Assembly: GCA_022823045.1 (NCBI GenBank)
Contig: JAJDXW010000122.1
Coordinates: 1 to 37,979, forward strand
DNA: 37,979 nt
Origin: Gammaproteobacteria bacterium
GTDB taxonomy: Bacteria > Pseudomonadota > Gammaproteobacteria > HK1
Reading direction: 5' to 3'
In this document: in pieces, positions 30,250 to 37,979 of the stretch
How positions within the stretch are numbered: the first letter of the stretch is position 1
How the letters are laid out: the number at the start of each line of letters is the position of its first letter
The notes under the pieces: model-generated
The model's database searches: none
What the model was told of the DNA's origin: nothing
The model's input: the letters and a program-made list of their open reading frames with translations, nothing else
Program-made: the position numbers and the translations under genes

Positions 30250-31044
30250 ATGGATCTCGGACTGAAGGACAAGGTGGCCGCGGTGACGGCCTCGAGTCTC
30301 GGCCTCGGCAAGGCCATCGCCCAGGAATTCGCCCGGGAAGGGGCGAAAGTCGCCATCTGCGCGCGTCGCGAGGGGCCGCTCGAAGAGACTCGTGCGGAGA
30401 TCGAAGCGGCCGGCGGAGACGTGCTGTCGTGCGTCGCCGACATGACCCGACGGGAAGATGTCGAGGGCTTCGTCCGCAACGCCGCGGACCATTTCGGAGG
30501 GCTGGACGTCCTCGTCAACAATGCCGGCGATGCGGCGGTCGGCCGGACCATCGAGGATCCCGACGAAGTCTGGGAGCAGACGTACAGCATCAACCTGTGG
30601 AGTGCGGTGCGCGCGGCGCGGGCGGCGGTCCCCCTCATGCGCGAGCGCGAGGGCGCCTCCATCGTCAACGTCGCCTCGGTGAGCGGCCACAGCGGGCTCG
30701 GCGGCATGGCCGACTACAACTCGGCGAAGGCCGCGATGCTCGCATTGACCAAGACGCTGGCGCAGGATCTGGCGGGCGACGGGATCCGGGTGAACGCGGT
30801 CAACCCGGCCCTCATCCACACGCCGCTCTGGGAGCGCATCGCCGAGGAGAACTTCGTCGGCAGCGCGGGGGAAAGCGTCGACGAAGTCTTCACGAACCTC
30901 TCCGCGCAGCTTCTCATGATCCCGCGCTACGGGCGGCCGGACGAGGTCTCGGGAGTGGTCGCGTTTCTTGCGTCGCAGCGCGCGAGCTTCGTGACCGGGG
31001 CCTGCTGGAACGTCGACGGCGGCTTCACGAAGTTCCTGACCTGA
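30250..31044 (+). CDS. Short-chain dehydrogenase/reductase
   Basis: 264 residues. Cofactor loop VAAVTASSLGLGKAIAQEFA replaces the usual TGGSxGIG with TASSLGLG, a form seen in a known SDR subgroup. Then DVLVNNAGDAAVG, the active-site VASVSGHSGLGGMADYNSAK with Ser, Tyr and Lys, and the tail FVTGACWNVDGGFTKF. A good ribosome site (AGAGGAAC) precedes the ATG. Probably co-transcribed with the formamidase-like gene. Substrate not readable. Confidence 0.85.
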   Translation: MDLGLKDKVAAVTASSLGLGKAIAQEFAREGAKVAICARREGPLEETRAEIEAAGGDVLSCVADMTRREDVEGFVRNAADHFGGLDVLVNNAGDAAVGRTIEDPDEVWEQTYSINLWSAVRAARAAVPLMREREGASIVNVASVSGHSGLGGMADYNSAKAAMLALTKTLAQDLAGDGIRVNAVNPALIHTPLWERIAEENFVGSAGESVDEVFTNLSAQLLMIPRYGRPDEVSGVVAFLASQRASFVTGACWNVDGGFTKFLT

Positions 31045-31206
31045 TCGCGGGCGGCTGCCGTTGGGGCCGCGGCGACCCGACGTGCTGCCGTGCCTTCGAC
31101 GGGGGCTCGGAGCGGGTCTCCGTTCACGACGGCGAGGGAGCGGTATACTGCCCGTGGGCGGCCGGCGGCGGGCCGCCAGGAGATTCACACCGGAGGCGAA
31201 TCCGCC

Positions 31207-32001
31207 ATGAGCCGCTCCCCCACCCCCACGACCACCGTCGGCCCCCTCGGCTCGACGATCCACTCCCTGCGCGCGGACTCGGACACGATCGCGGAGCTGG
31301 CCGCCGTCGACTGGAGCCGGCACTTCCGGCGGGTATGCCTGGACCCGGTGCGAGGGCTCATCACCTTGATGGCCCCCTCACGCCTCCATGACGATCTCGC
31401 CGGCATATTCGTGGACATCGTGGACATCGCCACCGGCGCTTTCGGACGCCCGTCGAAAGGGCTTCTCACCACCCGCCTTCGCGGGCGAGGCGATCCGCCC
31501 GGAACGGGGATGGAGCCCGACTGCGCCTTCTACGTCGGCGAGCGGGCGACGGCGTATCGAGCCGCCCTCATCGAGGGGGCAGCGCAGGCCGACGCCTACC
31601 TTGAACACACCGCTCCCGACCTGGTGGTCGAAGTCGAGATCACGAACGTCGACGAAGGCAAGATCGAGCGCTACGGCGAGATCGGGGTGCGGGAGCTGTG
31701 GCGGGTACGCGCCCGCCGCGACTCGGAGGAGATCGGCGCGGAGTTCCTCGCGCTGGAACCGGACCGCCCGCCCCGGTCGCTCATCACCTCGGAGGTGATC
31801 GCGGGCCTTCAGCCGGCCGACGTCTGCGAGGCGGTGGAAGGCGTCCGGCATGGCCTCACCCGCGACGAGCGTACGGAGGCGGTGGCCTGCATCGTTCGCC
31901 GGCGTAAACTGAACATCTTCCAGGTCCGGGACGAACCTCCCGGCGAGGAACACGAGGCGGCCGGGGGGTACCCCGCTCGATCACCCAAGCGCCCCGAATA
32001 G
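31207..32001 (+). CDS. Uma2-family (PD-D/ExK-like) protein
   Basis: 264 residues. The nuclease-fold core is at about 100-180: GMEPDCAFYVGERATAYRAA (Asp), then PDLVVEVEITNVDEGKIERY (Glu-x-Glu and Lys) and GEIGVRELWRV. The Uma2 family is assigned to the PD-(D/E)xK nuclease fold, though activity has been shown for few members, and it is expanded in cyanobacteria and a few others. The last 30 residues are Pro/Glu-rich. GGAGG lies ten bases before the ATG. It stands alone between operons. Confidence 0.65.
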   Translation: MSRSPTPTTTVGPLGSTIHSLRADSDTIAELAAVDWSRHFRRVCLDPVRGLITLMAPSRLHDDLAGIFVDIVDIATGAFGRPSKGLLTTRLRGRGDPPGTGMEPDCAFYVGERATAYRAALIEGAAQADAYLEHTAPDLVVEVEITNVDEGKIERYGEIGVRELWRVRARRDSEEIGAEFLALEPDRPPRSLITSEVIAGLQPADVCEAVEGVRHGLTRDERTEAVACIVRRRKLNIFQVRDEPPGEEHEAAGGYPARSPKRPE

Positions 32002-32066
32002 GAACACCACGCCGTGGGGCGCGGCGGCGGCCCAGGGCGGCGGCGGGCCGTTCGGGCGCGTCCGAG

Positions 32067-32552
32067 CTACGGCGCCGGTGCGGCCCTCGCGGAATCGGCG
32101 AAGAGGGTGACGACCCCGGCCACTACCAGGGCCGCGCCGGCGAGCCGAACCCAGGTGAAAGGCTCACGGAACACGAGCCAGGACACGAGCAGGGTGAGGA
32201 CGATGGCGCCGCTCACGACGATCGGGATCGCGACGTTCGCGGCCATCGGCTCGGTGCCGCCGACGCCGCGAAAGAGGTAGAAGTACCCGATCTCGGCCGC
32301 GCCGATGCAGATCCCCGCTGCGACTGCCCAGGAGACGGCGGGCGCCGAAACGGCGAGGACATGTCCCCCCCGGAGCATGAGTCCCGCCGCGAACACCGCC
32401 GACACCGCGAGCGCGGCGGTCTGGAGCGCAATGGTGGCGAGGATCGGGGTCGTGGCCACGGCCGGCACATGGCCGCTCGACACCTTGACGAGCAGGTTGT
32501 ACCCGGCATAGAGGCTCGTGACCCCGAGCAGCAGGATGAGGGATGCGTACAT
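32067..32552 (-). CDS. Half-size EamA/DMT-family transporter
   Basis: 161 residues with five hydrophobic helices and the EamA pattern: LYAGYNLLVKVSSGHVPAVA at the N-terminus, YFYLFRGVGGTEPMAANVAI and LTLLVSWLVFREPFTWVRLA near the end. Full DMT exporters hold two such repeats; this is one repeat, so it should work as a dimer, like small multidrug proteins. Last gene of the leftward operon led by the glutamate-synthase-like genes. A metabolite exporter is a plausible role. Confidence 0.75.
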   Translation of the reverse strand: MYASLILLLGVTSLYAGYNLLVKVSSGHVPAVATTPILATIALQTAALAVSAVFAAGLMLRGGHVLAVSAPAVSWAVAAGICIGAAEIGYFYLFRGVGGTEPMAANVAIPIVVSGAIVLTLLVSWLVFREPFTWVRLAGAALVVAGVVTLFADSARAAPAP

Positions 32553-32591
32553 CGCGGGCGCTCCTCCTTTACGGAGCGGAGAGACGACCGC

Positions 32592-33176
32592 TCACGGTTG
32601 AGCCGGGTCGGCTTCGCTCCGCCCCCAGTCGGGCTCGAAGCCGAGGATGATGCAGTCCGCCGGCAGCCGGGGGTTGAACAGCAGGTTGTGCCAAAACGTC
32701 GCTTCGCGGAGGGGGTTGTGCTCCGAGAGGCGCCGGACCTCGCAGTTCAGCCGGAATCCCTGACCGAACTGCTCGAAATCGAGCCGGCATTCCCGGGCTT
32801 CGACCAGCCCCGAGGCGACCGATGAATCGGGCGCGAAGCTCGCGGTGAGGGTGTCGGAGAACTCCGTCGCCGCCTGGAAGTGACGCTCGGCGAAGAGCCT
32901 GAGCGCGTTCTCGCGCCGCTCGGCCGGGTCGTGGGTGCGCCGGGCGAGGTGGCGAAGCTCCATCGACACCGAGTGCTCGGGCCGCTTCGAGAGCACGGTC
33001 ACGATTCGGGCGACGGGCTCCCCGGCGACGTGCGCGAGAGGCGTCATCCCGCCCGTCGGGCGGCCACCCCCGGTTCGCATCGCGATCTGGCGGATGCGGC
33101 ACTGCCAGCGCAGGAACCGGTCCCGCAACTCCTCGTTGGCGCGGTCGAGACGCACGACGTTGGCTCCGGCCCCCAT
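32592..33176 (-). CDS. 194-residue conserved hypothetical protein
   Basis: Begins MGAGANVVRLDRANEELRDR, then FLRWQCRIRQIAMRTGGGRP, ALRLFAERHFQAATEFSDTL, EARECRLDFEQFGQGFRLNC and WHNLLFNPRLPADCIILGFE. No membrane segment and no motif I can link to a known activity. Conserved-looking Trp, Cys and Pro-Asp-Trp features (GFEPDWGRSEADP) suggest a real family. It sits between the nitrilase-family gene and the EamA gene with short gaps (70 and 39 bp), so it belongs to the operon. Confidence 0.6.
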   Translation of the reverse strand: MGAGANVVRLDRANEELRDRFLRWQCRIRQIAMRTGGGRPTGGMTPLAHVAGEPVARIVTVLSKRPEHSVSMELRHLARRTHDPAERRENALRLFAERHFQAATEFSDTLTASFAPDSSVASGLVEARECRLDFEQFGQGFRLNCEVRRLSEHNPLREATFWHNLLFNPRLPADCIILGFEPDWGRSEADPAQP

Positions 33177-33246
33177 GGGCCGTCAGCCCGCGCCGCGAGG
33201 CGTTCGAAGGGGCGGGTCTCCGCACACCGGGGCCGGACTTCGGCGA

Positions 33247-34113
33247 TCAGGCGGCGGCGCGCGGCCTCTCGGAGGGCTCGGCCGCCGGGTCGGAGAAGGG
33301 CCGGTCGTGCTCGAGGCTGGGGATCTTCCCACGCGCCTCGGCAACGCTCGCGAGGTCCACCGTGGTGACGACATACCCCACCCCCGAGCCCCCGTCCGCG
33401 AGGACCTCGCCCCACGGCGAGACGACGAGGGAATGGCCGTAGGCGGCGCCCCCGCCCGGCACCTCGCCCACCGCGCAAGGAGCCACCACCACCGCGCCGT
33501 TCTCGATCGCACGGGCGCGGTTCAGCACGTGCCAGTGGGCCTCGCCGGTCGTCCGGGTGAACGCGGCCGGCACCACGAGGACCTCCGCCCCCGCCTGCGC
33601 GAGCGCCCGGTACAGGTGGGGGAAGCGAAGGTCGTAGCAGATGGTCATGCCGAGCCGCCCCCACGGGGTATCCGCCACCACCGCTTCCCCGCCCGGCGCG
33701 ACCACCGCGGACTCGCGGTAACGCTGGGTCGGCGACAGGTCCACGTCGAAGAGGTGGACCTTGTCGTAGCGAGCCCGGATCCTCCCCCGATCGTCGACCA
33801 CGTAGCCCCGGTTGAGGAGGCGGCCGCCCGGTCCGTCGATCGCGACGGAGCCGATCAGCATCCATACCCCGGCCTCGTTCGCGAAGCCGCGGAGCGCGGC
33901 GAGCACGGGATGGCGGTCCTCCGGGGCGGTCGGGGGCGCGAACAGACCGCCCTCGCTCCGGAGTCCCCCGCAGTACTCGGGGAGGCACACGAACTCCGCC
34001 CCGTCCATCACCGCCTCGCGGGCAAGGCGGAGCGCTTCCTCCGTCGCCTCCCGGAAGCTGGCGACCGGGCGCGTCTGCAGGCAGCCGATCCGCACTTCGC
34101 GTGTCATCGTCAT
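33247..34113 (-). CDS. Nitrilase-superfamily carbon-nitrogen hydrolase
   Basis: 288 residues from the ATG at 34113 (GGAG eight bases upstream); ATGs at 34131 and 34107 are alternatives. Catalytic Glu46 (FVCLPEYCGG), Lys118 (RYDKVHLFDVD) and Cys159 (GMTICYDLRFPHLYRAL) are all present. This is the Nit1/Nit2-like amidase branch. Next to glutamate-synthase-type subunits, an omega-amidase-like or deaminated-glutathione-amidase-like role is plausible, releasing ammonia from an amide. Acts in the cytoplasm. Confidence 0.9.
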   Translation of the reverse strand: MTMTREVRIGCLQTRPVASFREATEEALRLAREAVMDGAEFVCLPEYCGGLRSEGGLFAPPTAPEDRHPVLAALRGFANEAGVWMLIGSVAIDGPGGRLLNRGYVVDDRGRIRARYDKVHLFDVDLSPTQRYRESAVVAPGGEAVVADTPWGRLGMTICYDLRFPHLYRALAQAGAEVLVVPAAFTRTTGEAHWHVLNRARAIENGAVVVAPCAVGEVPGGGAAYGHSLVVSPWGEVLADGGSGVGYVVTTVDLASVAEARGKIPSLEHDRPFSDPAAEPSERPRAAA

Positions 34114-34155
34114 CGTTCCGTCTCCGTCCATTGTCCGCCGCTCCGGACTCCCGCC

Positions 34156-34566
34156 TCAGAACTTCTTGTACGCCTGCCGGAGCTGCACCAGGGGGTGGTG
34201 CTCCGACATCTGGAACTTGACGAGCAGCTCGCGCGCGATCATGTCCCGGTCCTGCTGGTTGTCGGGAAGCTCCATGTCCTCCGGAACCCGCACCCAGCCG
34301 TTGATGTTGCGGTCGAACACCGCCGCATTCCCCTCCTCGTAGCCCATGTGCACGTCCTCGAGCCAGTTGAGGTCTTCCCAGCCCATGAGCTCCATGTAGC
34401 GCGCGAGGAAAGGGGTCAGGCGCTCGTAGTCGGGGACCAGGTTGACATCGTAGCGGTACCCGATGTGCTGGCCGATCTCCTTCTCGCGCGCCGAGTCGAG
34501 TCCATCGCCGGAGATGAACTGGTCGACGCTCTTGATCTCGCTTCCCTTGTAGCTGCTGCCTGCCAT
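34156..34566 (-). CDS. 136-residue unknown protein in the glutamate-synthase-like operon
   Basis: MAGSSYKGSEIKSVDQFISG at the N-terminus, then YDVNLVPDYERLTPFLARYM, DLNWLEDVHMGYEEGNAAVF and MIARELLVKFQMSEHHPLVQ. Soluble, acidic, without known motif. A GAGGGAACA ribosome site precedes the ATG. Its place directly after the mgsC-like gene (102 bp) suggests a partner or regulator of that complex. I do not recognise the family. Confidence 0.65.
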   Translation of the reverse strand: MAGSSYKGSEIKSVDQFISGDGLDSAREKEIGQHIGYRYDVNLVPDYERLTPFLARYMELMGWEDLNWLEDVHMGYEEGNAAVFDRNINGWVRVPEDMELPDNQQDRDMIARELLVKFQMSEHHPLVQLRQAYKKF

Positions 34567-34634
34567 TGTTCCCTCCTCTCCCGCGGGCGGCCGTCCGAAC
34601 CCGGGCGCCGCGCTCGGCGAGGCGGAGCCCCGTC

Positions 34635-34656
34635 GCGCCCGCGGCGACGCGGGCGC
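34635..34656 (-). terminator. GC hairpin between mgsC-like gene and the 136-residue gene
   Basis: GCGCCCGC and GCGGGCGC pair around a 6-base loop in the 102-bp gap. No T tract; it may reduce read-through or stabilise the upstream mRNA, giving lower expression of the distal genes. Confidence 0.35.
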
Positions 34657-34668
34657 GCGGCCTCTGCC

Positions 34669-36045
34669 TTACAGGTGATGATAGTCCTCGATGCCCACCG
34701 TGAAGTTGGTGCCCGCGAGGGGGACGCCGGCCATCGCCGACGCCTCCATGGTGAGCGCGGCGAGGTCCTCTGGCTCGAGGCTGTGGACGTCGGTCTTCCC
34801 GCACGCCCGCGCCATCATCTGGGCCTCGATAGTGAGGGTGTGCAGGAAGTTGTACACCCGCTCGGCCGCCTCGTCCGGATCGAGCCGCGCCCGCAGGGCC
34901 GGGTCCTGCGTCGCCACCCCGACCGGGCACCGGCCGGTATGGCAGTGGTAGCAGTGTCCGGCCTCGACCCCGATCTCGGTCTCGAAGTCCGATTCGGGAA
35001 TGTCCTTGTTGCAGTTGAGGGCCATCAGCACCGAGTGTCCGATGGCGATCGCGTCCGCGCCGAGGGCGAGGGCCTTGGCGACGTCTCCTCCGTTGCGGAT
35101 CCCGCCCGCATAGACGAGGGAGATCTCGCCCCGCTTGCCGAGGTCGTCGATGGCCCGGCGCGCCTGGCGGATGGCCGCCATCCCCGGCACCCCGGTCTCC
35201 TCGGTCGCGAGGTGGGGACCCGCGCCGGTGCCCCCTTCCATTCCGTCGATGTAGATGGAGTCGGGATCGCACTTCACGGCCATCCGCACGTCGTCGTACA
35301 CCCGCGCCGCGCCGAGCTTGAGCTGGATCGGAATCTGCCAGTCCGTCGCCTCCCGGATCTCGATGATCTTGAGCGCGAGGTCGTCGGGTCCGAGCCAGTC
35401 CGGGTGGCGAGCCGGGGAGCGCTGGTCGATGCCGGCGGGGAGGCTGCGCATCTCCGCGACCTGGTCGGTGACCTTCTGCCCCATCAGGTGTCCGCCGAGC
35501 CCCACCTTGCATCCCTGGCCGATGAAGAACTCGCACGCGTCGGCGAGCACGAGGTGATGGGGGTTGAACCCGTAGCGCGACTGGATGCACTGGTAGAACC
35601 ACTTCGTCGAGTAGCGCCGCTCGTCCGGGATCATGCCCCCCTCGCCCGAGCACGTCGCCGACCCCGCCATCGTCGCGCCCCGCGCAAGAGCGGTCTTCGC
35701 CTCGTAGGAAAGGGCGCCGAAGCTCATGCCGGTCACGTAGACCGGGATGTCGAGCTCGAGGGGGACCTTCGCGCGCGGGCCGATGACCGTCTTCGTGTCG
35801 CACTTCTCCCGGTAGCCCTCGATCACGAACCGGGTCAGCGTTCCCGGAAGGAACGTGAGGTCGTCCCAGTGCGGGATCGGCTTGAACATCGAGAAGCCGC
35901 GCATCCGGTATCGCCCGAGCTCGGACTTGATGTGGATGTCGTCGATCACCTCCCGGGTGAAGATCCGGCTCCGCCCGAGAATGCTCGTGTTGCGCTTCGG
36001 TCTCGCGGCCGGATCGAGCCGCGGCGCGGTCTCGCTCTTCGCCAT
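34669..36045 (-). CDS. mgsC: FMN-binding glutamate synthase-like subunit (MgsC/GlxD type)
   Basis: 458 residues from the ATG at 36045. It is the FMN barrel of glutamate synthase: PVYVTGMSFGALSYEAKTAL, GMIPDERRYSTKWFYQCIQS, IYIDGMEGGTGAGPHLATEE, YAGGIRNGGDVAKALALGAD. The iron-sulfur cysteines are Cys365/368/373 (CYHCHTGRCPVGVATQDP). With the two following entries it makes a split glutamate synthase, as in N-methylglutamate synthase, which converts methylamine plus glutamate to N-methylglutamate. No gmaS or methylglutamate dehydrogenase genes are in the window, so the exact substrate is inference. Confidence 0.75.
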   Translation of the reverse strand: MAKSETAPRLDPAARPKRNTSILGRSRIFTREVIDDIHIKSELGRYRMRGFSMFKPIPHWDDLTFLPGTLTRFVIEGYREKCDTKTVIGPRAKVPLELDIPVYVTGMSFGALSYEAKTALARGATMAGSATCSGEGGMIPDERRYSTKWFYQCIQSRYGFNPHHLVLADACEFFIGQGCKVGLGGHLMGQKVTDQVAEMRSLPAGIDQRSPARHPDWLGPDDLALKIIEIREATDWQIPIQLKLGAARVYDDVRMAVKCDPDSIYIDGMEGGTGAGPHLATEETGVPGMAAIRQARRAIDDLGKRGEISLVYAGGIRNGGDVAKALALGADAIAIGHSVLMALNCNKDIPESDFETEIGVEAGHCYHCHTGRCPVGVATQDPALRARLDPDEAAERVYNFLHTLTIEAQMMARACGKTDVHSLEPEDLAALTMEASAMAGVPLAGTNFTVGIEDYHHL

Positions 36046-36104
36046 CTCGTTGTCTCCCGTGTCCCCGTGGTTCCCCGCGTTTCGAAGCGGTGCGCCCGGT
36101 CCGA

Positions 36105-36944
36105 TCAGAGAATCAGCTTCTTCTCGGTCGGCTCCAGGTTGTCGTAGTTCCAGAGCTGCTTGCCGGCCACGATCTTGGTGAAGTGGTCGACCCCGTTCCC
36201 GGGAAGCAGCTCGTATTGCCGGAGCTTGCGGGTAAGCCAGGCCCGGTCCAGATCCGTCAGCTCCGCCGGCACCGCGTCCACCCCGAGGTCGCGGATCTCC
36301 CCCCCGACGTAGATCGTCCCGTCGTACATCGAGTCGCCGAGGTTCTTCCCCGCGTTTCCGCAGACCACCATGCGTCCGCGCTGCATCATGAACCCGGAGA
36401 AGGCGCCGGTGTCCCCGCCGACGATGATCGTTCCGCCCTTCATGTCGATGCCGGTCCGCGAACCGACCGAGCCGCGGCACACGAGGTCGCCGCCCCGCAT
36501 CGCGGCCCCGAACGTCGAGCCGGCGTTCTTCTCGATGAGGACGGTGCCCGCCATCATGTTCTCGCCGCACGACCACCCGACCCTCCCCTGGATCCGCACG
36601 TTCGGGCCGTCGATGAGCCCTACCGCGAAGTAGCCGAGGGAGCCCTCGAAGATGAGGTTCAGCCGGTTGAGGATCCCGACCCCGAGCGAGTGCTTGCCGC
36701 GCGGGTTCCGGATCACGATGGAGCCGTACCCCTCGTCCATGAGGGCGCGCAGCTTCGCGTTGACCTCGGTCGAGGTCAGCGAGTCGGCGTCGATCTCCGT
36801 TCGCCGGTTGTAGTCGACGTCCGGCGCGAAAGGATAGAGGAAGCGCTCCTCCTCCTCGGGCCGGAAGAAGACCTGCTGGGTACGGCCGGCGAGCTGCTCG
36901 GTGTGCAGCCCCATCTCGTAGGAGCGGTCCTCCGGCGAACTCAT
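36105..36944 (-). CDS. mgsB: GXGXG-domain glutamate synthase-like subunit (MgsB/GlxC type)
   Basis: 279 residues from the ATG at 36944, chosen because it overlaps the stop of the amidotransferase gene (ATGA); another ATG three codons upstream is possible. The C-terminal two thirds is the right-handed GXGXG helix repeat: GYGSIVIRNPRGKHSLGVGI, GGDLVCRGSVGSRTGIDMKG, GTIIVGGDTGAFSGFMMQRG, VCGNAGKNLGDSMYDGTIYV. In glutamate synthase this part is structural and helps the ammonia path between the amidotransferase and FMN sites. Downstream gap to mgsC is 59 bp. Confidence 0.75.
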   Translation of the reverse strand: MSSPEDRSYEMGLHTEQLAGRTQQVFFRPEEEERFLYPFAPDVDYNRRTEIDADSLTSTEVNAKLRALMDEGYGSIVIRNPRGKHSLGVGILNRLNLIFEGSLGYFAVGLIDGPNVRIQGRVGWSCGENMMAGTVLIEKNAGSTFGAAMRGGDLVCRGSVGSRTGIDMKGGTIIVGGDTGAFSGFMMQRGRMVVCGNAGKNLGDSMYDGTIYVGGEIRDLGVDAVPAELTDLDRAWLTRKLRQYELLPGNGVDHFTKIVAGKQLWNYDNLEPTEKKLIL

Positions 36945-37876
36945 GCCTGCCATACCCGGGTCTCCTCGTCGTAGGGGTCGTAGGTGTCGATCTCCTCGGG
37001 GAGGATGGCGCGGATGGCCACCTCCTCGGACGCGAGGGCGATGAGGTCGTCGCTCTCGTAGAGCACGAGGGGCTTCGCGGCCATCGTGTCCTTCGCCATC
37101 CCGAGCTGGTCCCGGGTCGCGACTAGGTAGGTGAACACCCCGTCGATCTCCCGGATCGAGCGCTCCAGCGACTCCTCGAGGGTGATCCCGTGCGCGAGAT
37201 GGTGCGCCACGTACACCGCGAGGAGCTCCGAGTCGCAGTCCGACATGAAGCGGTGACCGCGCCGCTCCATCTCGCGGCGCTTGATCCAGTAGTTGGTGAT
37301 CTGGCCGTTGTGGACCACCGCGATGTCGTTGTAGGGAAAGGCCCAGTAGGGGTGCGCGGAGCGGATGTCGACGTCGGACTCGGTCGCCATCCGGGTGTGG
37401 CCGATGGCGTGCGTGCCCGTTACCCCGCCGAGCTCGTACTGCTCTGAGACCACCGTGGCGTCCCCGAGGTCCTTGACGAGCTCGAGCGCGCTCCCGAGGG
37501 AGAGGATCTCGGTGCCCTCGACGTCCTCGACGTAGCGGGCGAGGTGCTCGAGGTCGCCTTCGTACGAGATGACGTACCGCATGGCGTACTCGGTGGACGC
37601 ATCGCGATCCTTGACCGTGACCTTCAGCTCCGCGAGACGCCGGTCGACCTCCGCGAGCCGATCCCGGATCTTGCCGTGGATGTCGAAGCCCGAGCCCATG
37701 TCCTCCTGCTCGGCGACCTTGAAACGCATGACGTAGTCGCCCGCGACGGGCGTGCCGTAGAGCGCGAAGCCGGTCGAATCCGGCCCGCGATGCTTCAGCG
37801 CCTTCAGCATCGAGGTCATCTCGGCGCCGACGCCGCTCATGCCCCCGCGGTGAATGACTCCTGCAATTCCGCACAT
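36941..37876 (-). CDS. mgsA: Class II glutamine amidotransferase subunit (MgsA/GlxB type)
   Basis: 311 residues beginning MCGIAGVIHRGG; Cys2 becomes the N-terminal nucleophile after Met removal. Then MLKALKHRGPDSTGFALYGT, GTHAIGHTRMATESDVDIRS and VVHNGQITNYWIKRREMERR, all typical of the Ntn amidotransferase domain. Alone it would free ammonia from glutamine, or in the Mgs complex bind glutamate or a related amine donor. It is the first visible gene of the leftward operon and overlaps mgsB by 4 bp. Upstream of it, a GC hairpin lies at 37919-37935. Confidence 0.8.
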   Translation of the reverse strand: MCGIAGVIHRGGMSGVGAEMTSMLKALKHRGPDSTGFALYGTPVAGDYVMRFKVAEQEDMGSGFDIHGKIRDRLAEVDRRLAELKVTVKDRDASTEYAMRYVISYEGDLEHLARYVEDVEGTEILSLGSALELVKDLGDATVVSEQYELGGVTGTHAIGHTRMATESDVDIRSAHPYWAFPYNDIAVVHNGQITNYWIKRREMERRGHRFMSDCDSELLAVYVAHHLAHGITLEESLERSIREIDGVFTYLVATRDQLGMAKDTMAAKPLVLYESDDLIALASEEVAIRAILPEEIDTYDPYDEETRVWQA

Positions 37877-37918
37877 GTTCTGTCTTCCCTTGTATCAGGG
37901 TGGGTTCGGGCCCCGCGG

Positions 37919-37935
37919 CGGCCGGCGTCCGGCCG
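37919..37935. terminator. GC hairpin upstream of the mgs-like operon
   Basis: CGGCCGG and CCGGCCG around a 3-base loop, 42 bp before the operon start. It may be the terminator of a gene outside the window or part of the leader. Confidence 0.3.
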
Positions 37936-37979
37936 CGGGAGGCGGGGCCTTGCGCGGCCGCCCGGCCCGCCGCCTCCCG

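Noticed and set aside
32935-36147. Very long rightward open frame opposite the mgs-like operon
   Set aside because: It is the high-GC mirror of four real leftward genes, rich in Arg, His and Pro with no domain.

Overview
High-GC (about 70%) chromosome of an uncultured-looking proteobacterium. Mpl and TusC/TusD-type genes point towards Gammaproteobacteria. Much of the catabolic content (methylglutamate-synthase-like genes, DMGDH/GcvT oxidase, UAAP/DUF1989 protein, formamidase, DddQ-like cupin, polyol ABC transporter) is also common in marine and soil Alphaproteobacteria. No rRNA or tRNA gene was found, so the taxonomy is inference.

Layout. 1-1319 is a scrap region: the first 20 codons of an IS1595-type transposase running off the left edge, a frameshifted HsdS fragment, and a LexA-like HTH gene broken by a stop. 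1359-5793 has a sulfur theme: DsrF/TusC and DsrE/TusD are head-to-head with a CCAEP-tail radical SAM protein (their start codons overlap), followed by hslR and a SulP-STAS anion transporter. 6016-8992 holds an S24-like protein, a small membrane protein, mpl and ubiX. 9138-14220 is a polyol-type unit: an ABC importer (ATPase, permease, binding protein) divergent from a xylitol-dehydrogenase-like enzyme, then an SDR. 14459-24879 is catabolic: HlyU, a flavin monooxygenase, a DMGDH-like FAD/GcvT fusion, SMP-30 lactonase, DddQ-like cupin, isochorismatase-like hydrolase, a DUF4258/YgiT toxin-antitoxin-like pair, an orphan binding protein, a DUF1989 protein and a mandelate-racemase-type enzyme.

25275-28637 is the standout: a complete 3,363-bp IS1595-family transposon with perfect 23-bp inverted ends and an 8-bp target duplication (TTCTGGTA), inserted into a glutathione-transferase gene. 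Removing it restores the host reading frame exactly. Much of its interior is visibly AT-richer than the host. Cargo: a 103-aa protein divergent from two overlapping membrane-protein genes, a 58-aa basic protein whose ribosome site can be hidden in a hairpin, and a converging transposase. Between the divergent cargo genes lies a 139-bp segment closed by a perfect 14-bp stem and containing three internal hairpins, a good candidate for an undescribed structured RNA.

28638-37979 continues the host: the 5' part of the broken transferase gene, a formamidase-SDR pair, an Uma2-like nuclease, then a leftward operon beginning with three glutamate-synthase-like subunits (MgsA/B/C type), followed by a 136-aa unknown, a nitrilase-family amidase, a 194-aa unknown and a half-size EamA transporter. 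Together the host genes suggest scavenging of methylated amines, amides, betaine-like compounds and polyols for carbon and nitrogen.
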